From: an uncultured Christensenella sp.
GTDB taxonomy: Bacteria; Bacillota; Clostridia; Christensenellales; Borkfalkiaceae
Direction of reading: 5' to 3'
Assembly (NCBI GenBank): GCA_910579585.1
Contig: CAJTVA010000002.1
Coordinates: forward strand, 1-64,000
Length of the DNA: 64,000 nt
Each line of letters starts with the position of its first letter. Position 1 is the stretch's first letter. The notes under the pieces were generated by a model. The model was given only the letters and a program-made list of their open reading frames with translations, was not told where the DNA came from and did no database searches. Positions 26,029 through 34,382 of the stretch are shown piece after piece. A program made the position numbers and the translations under genes.

Positions 26029-26646
26029 TTAGTTTAATACGTTTACTTTCCCGTTATCTTTTACGATTTTGCCCTGACACAGCTTCTTAACGCAGTACGG
26101 CAGAAGCTCGTGTTCTTCTTTAAGAATGCGCAGTTGCAGAGTTTCTGGCGTGTCGTCGTCCAGAACCTCAACTGCCCTCTGCGCGATTATTGCGCCGCCG
26201 TCGGGGATTTCGTTCACGAAATGAACGGTGCAACCCGAAACCTTGGCGCCGTAGTCGATAGCCGCCTTGTGAACTTTCAGCCCGTAATAGCCCGCACCGC
26301 AAAAAGCGGGTATAAGCGACGGGTGAATATTGATTATTCTGTCCTCGAACGTCTTTATAAAGCTTTCGGGTATGATTTTAAGCCAGCCCGCAAGCACAAT
26401 ATAATCAACCCTGTTCATATTCAGAAGATAGGTCAATTCTTCGTACAGTTTATCGACGTCGGGGAAGTCCGTTTTAGAAAAGACGTGCGCAGGGATATTG
26501 TGTTTTTTCGCCCTGTCTATTGCGCCTATACCGTCTTTCGAAGCTATCAAAAGGGCAATTTCACAGAACTTTTCCTCTTCGTTCGCGTCGATTACCGACT
26601 GAAAATCGGTCCCCCCGCCCGAAGCAAATACGGCTATTTTTTTCAT
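26029..26646 (-). CDS. purN: GAR formyltransferase
   Basis: A 205-residue folate-dependent transformylase. Signature residues are in NIHPSLIPAF (Asn, His) and a downstream Asp loop (EIPDGGAIIAQ). The ATG overlaps the purM stop (ATGA). Confidence 0.95.
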   Translation of the reverse strand: MKKIAVFASGGGTDFQSVIDANEEEKFCEIALLIASKDGIGAIDRAKKHNIPAHVFSKTDFPDVDKLYEELTYLLNMNRVDYIVLAGWLKIIPESFIKTFEDRIINIHPSLIPAFCGAGYYGLKVHKAAIDYGAKVSGCTVHFVNEIPDGGAIIAQRAVEVLDDDTPETLQLRILKEEHELLPYCVKKLCQGKIVKDNGKVNVLN

Positions 26647-27662
26647 TTAAGGCTGACTCCGCTACCCCTGACGGTCTTACCGATAACTACACAGTCCTCG
26701 CCCGTCTTTTCAAGCTGGGCGATAGTTTTCGTAACGTCCTCTTCGGCAACGCAAACGACCATACCTATACCCATATTGAACGTGTTGTACATCTCTTCGT
26801 CCGTAAGTTCGGCGCGCTGCTGCATAACCTTGAATACTTTGGGCACGTCGTAAGCCTTGGTATCGATTTCACAGCCTATACCGTCGGGGAAAATGCGGGG
26901 AATATTTTCGATAAATCCGCCGCCCGTAATGTGCGCAATACCCTTAACCTTTACGTTTTCTATAAGCTGAAGAATACTGTTGACGTAAATTTTTGTGGGA
27001 GTCAAAAGCACTTCGATAGGGCACGCACCAAGCTCTTCGTCGTAATTTCTGAGCTTATCGAGGTCCTCGCCCCAAAGCTTTCTTGCAAGCGAGTAACCGT
27101 TGGAGTGAATTCCGCTCGATTTCAAGCCGATAAGCACGTCGCCTTTCTTTATAGCACTGCCGTTAATAATCTTTTTCTTGTCAACGACGCCGACAGCAAA
27201 GCCCGCGATGTCGTAATCGCCGTCGGGATAGAAGCCGGGCATTTCCGCGGTTTCGCCGCCGATTAGCGCCGCGCCCGCTTGTCGGCAACCTTTCGCAACG
27301 CCGGAAACGACCGTCGCCACCTTTTCGGGGCTTAACGCGCCTGTTGCGAAATAGTCCAAAAAGAACAACGGCTTCGCGCCCTGACAAACTATGTCGTTAA
27401 CGCACATAGCAACCGCGTCGATACCAATAGTATCGTGCCTGTCGGCAATAATCGCGTATTTCAGCTTTGTGCCAACGCCGTCCGTACCCGCCACAAGAAC
27501 GGGGTGTTTGACGTTTTTCGGCATCTTGAAAAATCCGCCGAAAGAGCCGATATCACCCAAAACGCCCTCGGTATAGGTCGATTTGACGTGCTTTTTCATA
27601 AGTTTAACGGCTTCGTAGCCCCTTTCGACGTCCACGCCGCTGTCTTTGTAAGAAATAGCCAT
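26643..27662 (-). CDS. purM: AIR synthetase (phosphoribosylformylglycinamidine cyclo-ligase)
   Basis: A 339-residue enzyme starting with YKDSGVDVERGYEAV. It has GTDGVGTKLKYA, the GGETAEMPGFY loop and ITGGGFIENIPR. GGAG precedes ATG. It is coupled to purN. Confidence 0.97.
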   Translation of the reverse strand: MAISYKDSGVDVERGYEAVKLMKKHVKSTYTEGVLGDIGSFGGFFKMPKNVKHPVLVAGTDGVGTKLKYAIIADRHDTIGIDAVAMCVNDIVCQGAKPLFFLDYFATGALSPEKVATVVSGVAKGCRQAGAALIGGETAEMPGFYPDGDYDIAGFAVGVVDKKKIINGSAIKKGDVLIGLKSSGIHSNGYSLARKLWGEDLDKLRNYDEELGACPIEVLLTPTKIYVNSILQLIENVKVKGIAHITGGGFIENIPRIFPDGIGCEIDTKAYDVPKVFKVMQQRAELTDEEMYNTFNMGIGMVVCVAEEDVTKTIAQLEKTGEDCVVIGKTVRGSGVSLK

Positions 27663-27714
27663 ATAATTACTCCTTGTTTTTTATGTTTGGTTTGCCGTCG
27701 CGCAAACGTTTCTT

Positions 27715-29115
27715 TTATTCTAATTTAAGTTTATCTGCTTCGTAATCATGCATAGAATACGGATATTCGCCGTTGAAACAGCCCAGACAGAAGCCCGTCT
27801 TCGCGCCTGAACAAGTCGCCAGAAGCAGGTCGATTGTCAGATACCGCACGCTGTCCGCGCCGAGGCTTTCGCAGATTTGCTCCTCGTCCTTGTACGCGCC
27901 GATAAGCTGGGAATACGTCTGTATATCTATGCCGAGATGGCACGGGTGCTTGATTATCGGCGAACATATTCTTATATGCACTTCGGTCGCACCCGCGTCG
28001 CGAAGCATCTTAATTATCTTACGCATAGTCGTGCCGCGAACGATACTATCGTCAATAAGCACAACCCTTTTCCCGCGCACGTTTCCGCGGAGCGCGTTCA
28101 TTTTGACGCTTAAACTGTTTTCGCGCTGACTTTGGTCGGGCTGAATAAAGGTTCTGCCAACATACCTGTTCCGCGCAAGCGCCTCGACGAACGGCAAGCC
28201 GCTCTCTTCCGAATACCCGCGCGCCGCCACGTTGCCCGAATCGGGCACGCCCGCAACGATGTCGGCTTCAACGGGATAGTTGCGCGCAAGCAACCTGCCC
28301 GCTTCCCGCCGCGCTTCGTAAACGCTGTACCCGTCTAGCACCGAGTCGTGCCGCGCGAAATAGACGTACTCGAATATGCACATACTGCTCTTTTCGGGCA
28401 CGCCGTCCATCATAAACGAACGCATACCCTCGCTGTCGATAACGACGATTTCACCGGGCTTCACGTCGCGCAGAAAATTCGCGCCGACCGCGTCTAAGGC
28501 GCAGGTTTCGCTTGCAACGATAACGTCGTTGTCTATCGTGCCTATACACAGCGGCCTTATGCCGTACGGGTCGCGCACGGCAATAAGCTTGTCGGTCGTC
28601 ATTATAACAAGCGCGTACGAGCCCTTGAATTTAGGGCAGGCGCGCTTTACGCCCGTTAAAATATCCCCGCCCGACAGACTGTTTATAAATACGGCGATAA
28701 CTTCGCTGTCTATAGACGTCTGAAACACTGCGTTTTTTGCAAGCATTTCGTCGCGTAGCTGTTTGGTGTTGGTCAGGTTTCCGTTATGCGCAACAGCGAT
28801 TTTACCGCACTTGCCCGTAAATACCACGGGTTGCGCGTTAAGAAGCTGGCTTGCGCCAGTCGTGGAATAACGGACGTGACCTATAGCAATATCACCCTCG
28901 GGAAGCTTATCGAGCATTCCGTCCGCAAATACGTCGGCAACGAGCCCCATTCCTTTATAGTAAGATATTTTATCTGCGTAAGAAACGGCTATACCGCTCG
29001 ACTCCTGCCCCCTGTGTTGCAGAGCGTACAGTCCGTAATATACGGTATGCGCCACGTTACGGGTTTCCTGCGAGTAAACGCCGAACACTCCGCACTCTTC
29101 GTGTTTTTCTTCCAT
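27715..29115 (-). CDS. purF: Amidophosphoribosyltransferase
   Basis: A 466-residue first committed enzyme of purine synthesis. A short propeptide (MEEKHEE) precedes the nucleophilic C8 of CGVFGVY. The phosphoribosyltransferase part has VLIDDSIVRGTTMRKI. Cys residues at the SMCIFEYVYFARHDS, HPCHLGID and FCLGCFNGEYP positions match the 4Fe-4S ligands of the B. subtilis enzyme. Feedback by purine nucleotides is expected from the family. Confidence 0.96.
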   Translation of the reverse strand: MEEKHEECGVFGVYSQETRNVAHTVYYGLYALQHRGQESSGIAVSYADKISYYKGMGLVADVFADGMLDKLPEGDIAIGHVRYSTTGASQLLNAQPVVFTGKCGKIAVAHNGNLTNTKQLRDEMLAKNAVFQTSIDSEVIAVFINSLSGGDILTGVKRACPKFKGSYALVIMTTDKLIAVRDPYGIRPLCIGTIDNDVIVASETCALDAVGANFLRDVKPGEIVVIDSEGMRSFMMDGVPEKSSMCIFEYVYFARHDSVLDGYSVYEARREAGRLLARNYPVEADIVAGVPDSGNVAARGYSEESGLPFVEALARNRYVGRTFIQPDQSQRENSLSVKMNALRGNVRGKRVVLIDDSIVRGTTMRKIIKMLRDAGATEVHIRICSPIIKHPCHLGIDIQTYSQLIGAYKDEEQICESLGADSVRYLTIDLLLATCSGAKTGFCLGCFNGEYPYSMHDYEADKLKLE

Positions 29116-29122
29116 ATTATCT

Positions 29123-30547
29123 TTATTCCTTACCCGTCCAACAATAGGTACAAAGCTTGCACGGCTCTAAGCCGATAGCTTCTATAAGCCCTTCCAAAGA
29201 CTGGAATTCAAGCGATTCGAACTGGAATTTATCGCAAATCGCCTTGCGCATAGCCTTGCCGCGCTCGGTTTCGGAGCTTGAGTATTCTTCCATATGCTTT
29301 ACGCTATCCTCGCCCTCTAGCTCCATCATAGTGCGGCGGGTAATCAAATCCATATCGCCCGACGAGCGGGAGAAATTGAGATATTTGCAACCGTACATTA
29401 TGGGCGGGCAGGCAGAACGCATATGCACCGCCTTTGCGCCGTGGGAATAGAGAAAATCTACCGTTTCCTTAAGCTGAGTGCCGCGGACGATACTGTCGTC
29501 CACCAAAAGAAGCTTCTTGCCAGAAATAAGTTCGTGCACGGGTATAAGCTTCATTTTTGCGACTTTATTCCGCTCCGACTGGTTGACGGGCATAAAGCTT
29601 CTCGACCAGGTCGGCGTGTATTTTATGTAAGGGCGCGCAAACGGAACTTTGCAAGCGTTCGCGTAACCTATTGCGTGCGGAGTGCCCGAATCGGGAACCC
29701 CGCCGACGTAATCTATATCGTGTAAATCGTGCGTCTTTGCGTCGTTCTTTGCGAAAATTTCTCCGTTTTTACAGCGCATAATCTCGACGTTCACACCCTC
29801 GTAACTCGACGTCGGATAGCCGTAATACGACCAAAGGAACGCGCAGATACGCATTTTCTTGCCTGCGGGAGCAAGCTGAGTCACGCCGTCCGCCGAAACC
29901 TCGACGATTTCGCCGGGACCGAGCTCGCGCTCATCCTCATAGCCGAGTTTTTTGTACGCGAAACTTTCAAAAGATACGCAGTAACCGTCCTCACGCTTAC
30001 CGAGAAGCACGGGCAACCTGCCAACCTTATCCCTTGCGGCAATAAGCGTGCCTTTGTCCGTCAAAAGCAGTATGGACGCGGTGCCGTCGATTTGCTCCTG
30101 CGCGTAGCGTATGCCGTCTACGTAACTGTCCTTGCTGTTTATAAGAGCGGCGACAAGCTCGTTTGCGTTTACCCTGCCGCCCGTCATAGCGTCGAAGTAA
30201 CCGCCGCCCGCCGCAAGTATTTTTTGCACCAGCTCCGCCGCGTTATTGATTATACCTATCGTGCAAATAGCGTAAGTGCCCAGCCTTGACACAGTCAAAA
30301 GCGGCTGAGGGTCGGTGTCGCTTATACAGCCTATCGCGGCGTTGCCTTTCATCTCTTTTAAGACGCGCTCGAACTTGGTTCTGAACGGCGCATTCTCGAT
30401 ATTATGTATTTCGCGCTGTAAACCCACTTCGGGGTCGTAAGCCGCCATACCGCCACGCTTCGTGCCGAGGTGGCTGTGATAATCGGCACCGATAAAGACG
30501 TCGAATATCGCGCTGCTCTTTCTTACAGAGCCGAAAAATCCACCCAT
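29123..30547 (-). CDS. PurF paralogue without the catalytic N-terminal cysteine
   Basis: A 474-residue protein with the full two-domain PurF layout. The N-terminus is MGGFFGSVRK: Gly stands where the nucleophilic Cys of CGIFG/CGVFG should be, so glutaminase activity is unlikely. The PRPP loop LLVDDSIVRGTQLKE is intact, and Cys in MRICAFLW, SACPPIMYGCKY and PCKLCTYCW align with the 4Fe-4S ligands of PurF. It may use free ammonia, pair with the adjacent true PurF, or act as a sensor. ATG shares one base with the purC stop, and purF begins 7 bases downstream, so the two are made together. Confidence 0.88.
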   Translation of the reverse strand: MGGFFGSVRKSSAIFDVFIGADYHSHLGTKRGGMAAYDPEVGLQREIHNIENAPFRTKFERVLKEMKGNAAIGCISDTDPQPLLTVSRLGTYAICTIGIINNAAELVQKILAAGGGYFDAMTGGRVNANELVAALINSKDSYVDGIRYAQEQIDGTASILLLTDKGTLIAARDKVGRLPVLLGKREDGYCVSFESFAYKKLGYEDERELGPGEIVEVSADGVTQLAPAGKKMRICAFLWSYYGYPTSSYEGVNVEIMRCKNGEIFAKNDAKTHDLHDIDYVGGVPDSGTPHAIGYANACKVPFARPYIKYTPTWSRSFMPVNQSERNKVAKMKLIPVHELISGKKLLLVDDSIVRGTQLKETVDFLYSHGAKAVHMRSACPPIMYGCKYLNFSRSSGDMDLITRRTMMELEGEDSVKHMEEYSSSETERGKAMRKAICDKFQFESLEFQSLEGLIEAIGLEPCKLCTYCWTGKE

Positions 30548-31272
30548 TAATTATTCTCCGTAATACGCTTGAAAATCTCCGCGTAAGCGTCCTCTACCCC
30601 GCCCAAATCGCGGCGGAACCTGTCTTTGTCGAGGCTGACGTGCTTTGTTGTATCCCAGCTACCCGCTTCCCAGAAACGGCAGGTATCGGGGGAAATTTCG
30701 TCGGCGAGAACGATTTCACCTTTAAATCTTCCGAATTCGAGCTTGAAGTCGATAAGGTCGATATTCAGTTCCTTGAAGAACTTCTTCATCTCTTCGTTGA
30801 CGGCGAAAGCCATTTTTTTAATGGTTTCAATCTCGTCTTTTGTTGCAAGCTTCAACGCAAGCGCGTGATAGTCGTTGATTAAGGGGTCGCCCAAATCGTC
30901 GTTTTTATAGGAAAATTCTATCGTGGGTTCAGCGAACTTCGTGCCTTCGGGAACGCCGTATCTCTTGGAAAAACTGCCCGCAGCAACGTTTCTTATAATA
31001 ACTTCGAGGGGAACTATTTCGACCTTTTTAACGACGGTATTTCTGTCGTCAATCTGCTCGACGAAGTGCGTGGGGATACCCTTTTTCTCGAGCATAGCCA
31101 TCATCAGGTTACTCATTCTGTTGTTGATGACGCCTTTGCCAGCAATGGTACCTTTTTTAAGCCCGTTGAACGCCGTCGCGTCGTCTTTGTATGAAACGAT
31201 TACAAGTTCGGGGTTCTCGGTGGCGTAAACTTTTTTCGCCTTGCCTTCGTACAGCTGCTTAACTTTTTCCAT
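30547..31272 (-). CDS. purC: SAICAR synthetase
   Basis: A 241-residue ligase adding aspartate to CAIR. Motifs are KLYEGKAKKVYAT at the start, the family signature DFKLEFGRFKGEIVLADEI and the SPDTCRFW segment. It has a Shine-Dalgarno (AAGGAG) and lies 75 bases after purE. Confidence 0.97.
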   Translation of the reverse strand: MEKVKQLYEGKAKKVYATENPELVIVSYKDDATAFNGLKKGTIAGKGVINNRMSNLMMAMLEKKGIPTHFVEQIDDRNTVVKKVEIVPLEVIIRNVAAGSFSKRYGVPEGTKFAEPTIEFSYKNDDLGDPLINDYHALALKLATKDEIETIKKMAFAVNEEMKKFFKELNIDLIDFKLEFGRFKGEIVLADEISPDTCRFWEAGSWDTTKHVSLDKDRFRRDLGGVEDAYAEIFKRITENN

Positions 31273-31310
31273 AAGAATTTCTCCTTAAAAATATATAAAA
31301 ATTTTAAAAA

Positions 31311-31341
31311 CAATATAAATAACCGCAACTTAATTGCGGTT
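31311..31341 (-). terminator. Hairpin between purE and purC
   Basis: AACCGCAA / TTGCGGTT stem (31321-31341) with a 5-base loop, seven bases after the purE stop. On the minus strand it is followed by ATTTATATTGTTTTT. It could give partial termination inside the purine operon. Confidence 0.6.
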
Positions 31342-31347
31342 ATATGC

Positions 31348-31845
31348 TTAATTACCCGCCAACTCTGATTGCAGTGCGGCGTCGTCGGAATTGATTTTTT
31401 CTTTCATTTTGACTTTGTAGTCTTTAAGTTTCGTGGCGATTTCGGGATATTTTATACTCAAAATCTGCAAGGCAAGCAGCCCCGCGTTTTCGCCAGCGTT
31501 CACACCGACCGTAGCAACAGGTATGCCCGACGGCATCTGGACTATCGAAAGCAAACTGTCAAGCCCGCCCATCATATCGGTTTTTACGGGTAGCCCTATT
31601 ACGGGCAGAGTCGTGTTTGCGGCTATAACACCGCCGAGGTGCGCCGCCTTGCCCGCCGCGCAGATTATCACCTCTATCCCGTTCTTTTCGGCGCCGAGGG
31701 AAAATTCGTGCGCTTCTTCGGGAGTGCGGTGCGCGGAGATAACGCGGACTTCAACTTCCACGCCGAAGCTTTTTATGACCGAAACGGCGGGTTTTACCAC
31801 GTTGAAGTCGGATTTACTGCCCATTAAAATTGCGATTTTTGACAA
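31348..31845 (-). CDS. purE: N5-CAIR mutase (class I PurE)
   Basis: A 165-residue enzyme, with MGSKSDFNVV and VISAHRTPEEAHEF near residues 40-53. The start is TTG at 31845 with AGAGG seven bases upstream. No purK is nearby, so the CO2 donor step is unclear. It heads the purine cluster. Confidence 0.94.
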   Translation of the reverse strand: MSKIAILMGSKSDFNVVKPAVSVIKSFGVEVEVRVISAHRTPEEAHEFSLGAEKNGIEVIICAAGKAAHLGGVIAANTTLPVIGLPVKTDMMGGLDSLLSIVQMPSGIPVATVGVNAGENAGLLALQILSIKYPEIATKLKDYKVKMKEKINSDDAALQSELAGN

Positions 31846-31868
31846 AGGATACCTCTGATATGTAAAAT
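31839..31868 (+). promoter_or_regulatory. Candidate plus-strand promoter overlapping the purE start
   Basis: TTGACA (31839-31844), 18-base spacer, TAAAAT (31863-31868). It would drive the small membrane gene at 31896. On the minus strand TATAAT (31874-31869) may be the -10 of purE, but I find no good -35. Confidence 0.5.
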
Positions 31869-31895
31869 ATTATAAATTCGCAACATACTAAACGT

Positions 31896-32198
31896 ATGGT
31901 ACTTCTATATATAATTTTGTCCGTATATATATTCGCCGTAAATTTTTACGCCGTTATGCTGATACTCGCACAGCGGAACGAGTGCGGCGACAACCCCGAA
32001 AAGCCTACGGGCGACGGAAAAATTATTCTTGCCGCGATACTCGGCGGCGCGCTGGCGATTTACGTAAGTATGTTCATAATGCGGTACAGGCTGAAAAACA
32101 TACTGCTTATGATTTTAATGCCCGTCGTCGCCGTTCTGAACGTCTACTTTTTCTACCTCGCTTTCACGTCCGGAATGTCGTTCATAGTAGTACGCTGA
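31896..32198 (+). CDS. Small DUF1294-like membrane protein
   Basis: A 100-residue protein with three to four hydrophobic helices and a charged loop (RNECGDNPEKPTGDGK). The segment LGGALAIYVSMFIMRYRLKN resembles the Gly-Gly helix and basic end of DUF1294 proteins. Function unknown. It is divergent from purE. No clear Shine-Dalgarno. The AT-rich gap to 32326 holds no gene. Confidence 0.65.
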   Translation: MVLLYIILSVYIFAVNFYAVMLILAQRNECGDNPEKPTGDGKIILAAILGGALAIYVSMFIMRYRLKNILLMILMPVVAVLNVYFFYLAFTSGMSFIVVR

Positions 32199-32325
32199 CA
32201 CTATATTTTATATTTTCATCTAAATTATAGCACAACATATTGACAAAATAAAAATGTTTGAAAGAAGTTTTTTGTAAAATATTATGTAAAATTTTGCTTT
32301 TGACCTTTTTAAACACTTGACAAAC

Positions 32326-32353
32326 AGAAAAGCGCCCGCCGTAGAGCGGGCGC
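32326..32353 (-). terminator. Terminator after mscL
   Basis: GCGCCCGC / GCGGGCGC stem (32332-32353) with a 6-base loop. On the minus strand it is followed by TTTTCTG. Confidence 0.85.
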
Positions 32354-32360
32354 CGTAATT

Positions 32361-32924
32361 TTAATCGTTGGATTTTTGCGCCTTTAACAGGTCGCGGATT
32401 TCCGCAAGCAGTTCTTCCGTAGTGGGTTTCGCAAGTTCGGCGGGAACGGGCTCGGCAGGCGCGGGCTCTGCGACCCCTTCGGCTTCCGCCAAAGCCTTTG
32501 CCGCTTCTTCTTCGGAAATCTCGCCTTTTTTAAGCTTCTTTTCAATAGCTTTTTTCTGCTTATCCGCAAGCTTTTTACCGCCTGCGCGGACGGAATTTAT
32601 AGCCTTGACTATGCAGAAAAGTATCAGCGCGACGAGAATGAAGTTTATAACCGCCGTTATAAACGCACCCCAGTTGATATAAATGGAATTCGCCAAATCT
32701 ATTACGTCCGTTCCCTCGACGTAAGCGGGCTTTAAAATAGTTACGGCGGCTTCGAGCCCCGCGCCCGTGCCCGCAAGCAACCAGTTGATAAGCGGTTGCA
32801 AAATCTGACCGGTCAACGCGGTGATAATCGCCGTAAACGCGCCGCCGACGATTACGCCGACAGCCATATCAAGAACGTTGCCGCGGGTGATAAATTCCTT
32901 AAATTCCTTAAAAAATTTCTTCAT
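32361..32924 (-). CDS. mscL: Large-conductance mechanosensitive channel with an extended acidic C-terminus
   Basis: A 187-residue channel releasing osmolytes under hypo-osmotic stress. The conserved N-terminus (FKEFITRGNVLDMAVGVIVGGAF) and the TM2 segment near NWGAFITAVINFILVALILF are clear. MscL is usually 130-150 residues; here an Ala/Glu/Pro-rich tail (about residues 140-187) follows the charged bundle. ATG 32924 is chosen because AAAGGGAG precedes it; a longer frame starts at 32975 without support. Confidence 0.93.
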   Translation of the reverse strand: MKKFFKEFKEFITRGNVLDMAVGVIVGGAFTAIITALTGQILQPLINWLLAGTGAGLEAAVTILKPAYVEGTDVIDLANSIYINWGAFITAVINFILVALILFCIVKAINSVRAGGKKLADKQKKAIEKKLKKGEISEEEAAKALAEAEGVAEPAPAEPVPAELAKPTTEELLAEIRDLLKAQKSND

Positions 32925-32945
32925 AAAAAACTCCCTTTTTGAGGT

Positions 32946-32975
32946 ATTATAAAATTCAAGCTTATAGCTTGTCAA
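32946..32975 (-). promoter_or_regulatory. mscL promoter with a palindromic spacer
   Basis: Minus-strand TTGACA (32975-32970), 18-base spacer, TATAAT (32951-32946). The spacer contains the palindrome CAAGCT-TAT-AGCTTG (32957-32971), placed as an operator would be. The -35 overlaps the stop of the ABC ATPase gene. Confidence 0.7.
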
Positions 32976-33610
32976 GCGATTAACGCGGCAATCAGCCGCT
33001 TTCGAAGCTCGTCCTTATCGCCGTCGCAGTGCGCGTCGAAAACGACCCTGCCGTCGCTTATTACGATTACCCTGTCGGCAAGCGAGACAGCCTCGTCCGC
33101 ATCGTGAGTAACAAACAGCGCCGTGCGCCCGTACTCCTCGCGCATAGTTTTAAAAAGTTCTGTAATTTCGAATTTAAGCTTCAAATCGAGCGAGGAAAAC
33201 GGCTCGTCCATAAGGATTACGTCGCCGCCGAAAAGAAAGGCGCGTGCGATAGAAACCCGTTGCGCCTGCCCGCCCGAAAGCGCCACGGGATATGCGTTCT
33301 TTTTATCCGAAAGCCGCACCTTTTCCAATATCCCGTCCACCGCCGCTTCATCCTTGCAGATAAGCCTGAGGTTTCCGCCTACGGTCAGATTGGGCACCAG
33401 CCGCGGGGTCTGGAAAATATACGCACATTTCACGGGCGATATCTCGCCTTTGAAATCGGTCAGCCCCGCTATGCAGTTCAAAAGCGTGGTTTTGCCGCAT
33501 CCGCTTTCGCCGAGGATACAGGTGACTTCCCCCTCCTCTAAACCGAGGCTGAAATTTTCGTAGACGGTCAACCCGCCGTAAGTTTTCGTAAGGTTCTTTA
33601 TTTCAAGCAT
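32972..33610 (-). CDS. ABC importer ATP-binding protein (SsuB/TauB/ThiZ-like)
   Basis: A 212-residue ATPase. Walker A GESGCGKTT (about 33-41), signature LSGGQAQRVSIARA, Walker B VILMDEPFSSLD and the H-loop FVTHD are intact. It energises uptake with the adjacent permease and binding protein. It overlaps the permease gene by 8 bases. Confidence 0.92.
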   Translation of the reverse strand: MLEIKNLTKTYGGLTVYENFSLGLEEGEVTCILGESGCGKTTLLNCIAGLTDFKGEISPVKCAYIFQTPRLVPNLTVGGNLRLICKDEAAVDGILEKVRLSDKKNAYPVALSGGQAQRVSIARAFLFGGDVILMDEPFSSLDLKLKFEITELFKTMREEYGRTALFVTHDADEAVSLADRVIVISDGRVVFDAHCDGDKDELRKRLIAALIA

Positions 33611-34382
33611 TTTTCACCCACTTCGAATTAATTCTTTTTAGCTGTGAAAACGCAACGTCGATAATAAGCCCCAAAACCACCGCCGCAACCGTCAGCGCGG
33701 CAAGGTTCGCCACCGCCGCCGCCATACTGTTTTCCTGCATCATTCCGCCCAGTCCCCGCGCCGTATTGACGAGAACTTCGGAAGAAATCATAATTTTCAG
33801 CCCTAAGGAAATATTCGCGCCCGTTTGCGAAAAAACTGCGGGAGATACTAGCGGCAGATATATTTTAAAAAGCCTGTCGCGCTTGCTTACGCCGTAAACT
33901 CTTGCCATTTGCCGCACTCCGTCGTCAATACCCTCCACCGCCGCAGTCAGCTGCGAGTAAATCATAGGGAACAGCACAAGCACGGTAACGATTACGGGCG
34001 AAAGCGTTTTGTTGCCGTTCGTCATTTTGAATATTATGAGAATTACCGCCATAGTGGGCAGAGTGCGGATAACCACCGTTATAGGCTTTATCAGCGCCTT
34101 GCTCCAACTGCCGAGCAAGCCGAAAACGGTAAAAGCCGCCGCAAGCACGAAAGAAACGACGAAGCTTAGCAAAGTGCGCAGCAGAGAATTGCCTACCGCC
34201 GTCCAGAACGCGCCGTCGCCGAGATAGTTCCAAAAACTGACGATTGTTTCGCTGAAAGATGGCACTATAAGCTTGTTACCGACGCTGTAATACGCGATTA
34301 TCCATATAAGCCACATTATTACCAGAGCGGCAACCGAGCAAATTATATTTATTGCGCGTTGAGAAAAAAGCTTTTTAAGCAT
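33603..34382 (-). CDS. ABC importer permease (SsuC/ThiX-like)
   Basis: About 259 residues with six hydrophobic segments and a BPD_transp_1-type EAA loop (DDGVRQMARVYGVSKRDRLFKIYLP has the form of the coupling helix). I choose ATG 34382, which overlaps the binding-protein stop by 8 bases; a longer TTG start at 34418 is less likely. It belongs to the nitrate/sulfonate/pyrimidine-precursor class of permeases. Confidence 0.9.
   Translation of the reverse strand: MLKKLFSQRAINIICSVAALVIMWLIWIIAYYSVGNKLIVPSFSETIVSFWNYLGDGAFWTAVGNSLLRTLLSFVVSFVLAAAFTVFGLLGSWSKALIKPITVVIRTLPTMAVILIIFKMTNGNKTLSPVIVTVLVLFPMIYSQLTAAVEGIDDGVRQMARVYGVSKRDRLFKIYLPLVSPAVFSQTGANISLGLKIMISSEVLVNTARGLGGMMQENSMAAAVANLAALTVAAVVLGLIIDVAFSQLKRINSKWVKNA

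Noticed and set aside
29123..30547. Second PurF as a simple duplicate or pseudogene
   Set aside because: The frame is full length with an intact PRPP loop and ordered Cys; only the catalytic Cys is lost, which suggests a specialised paralogue.
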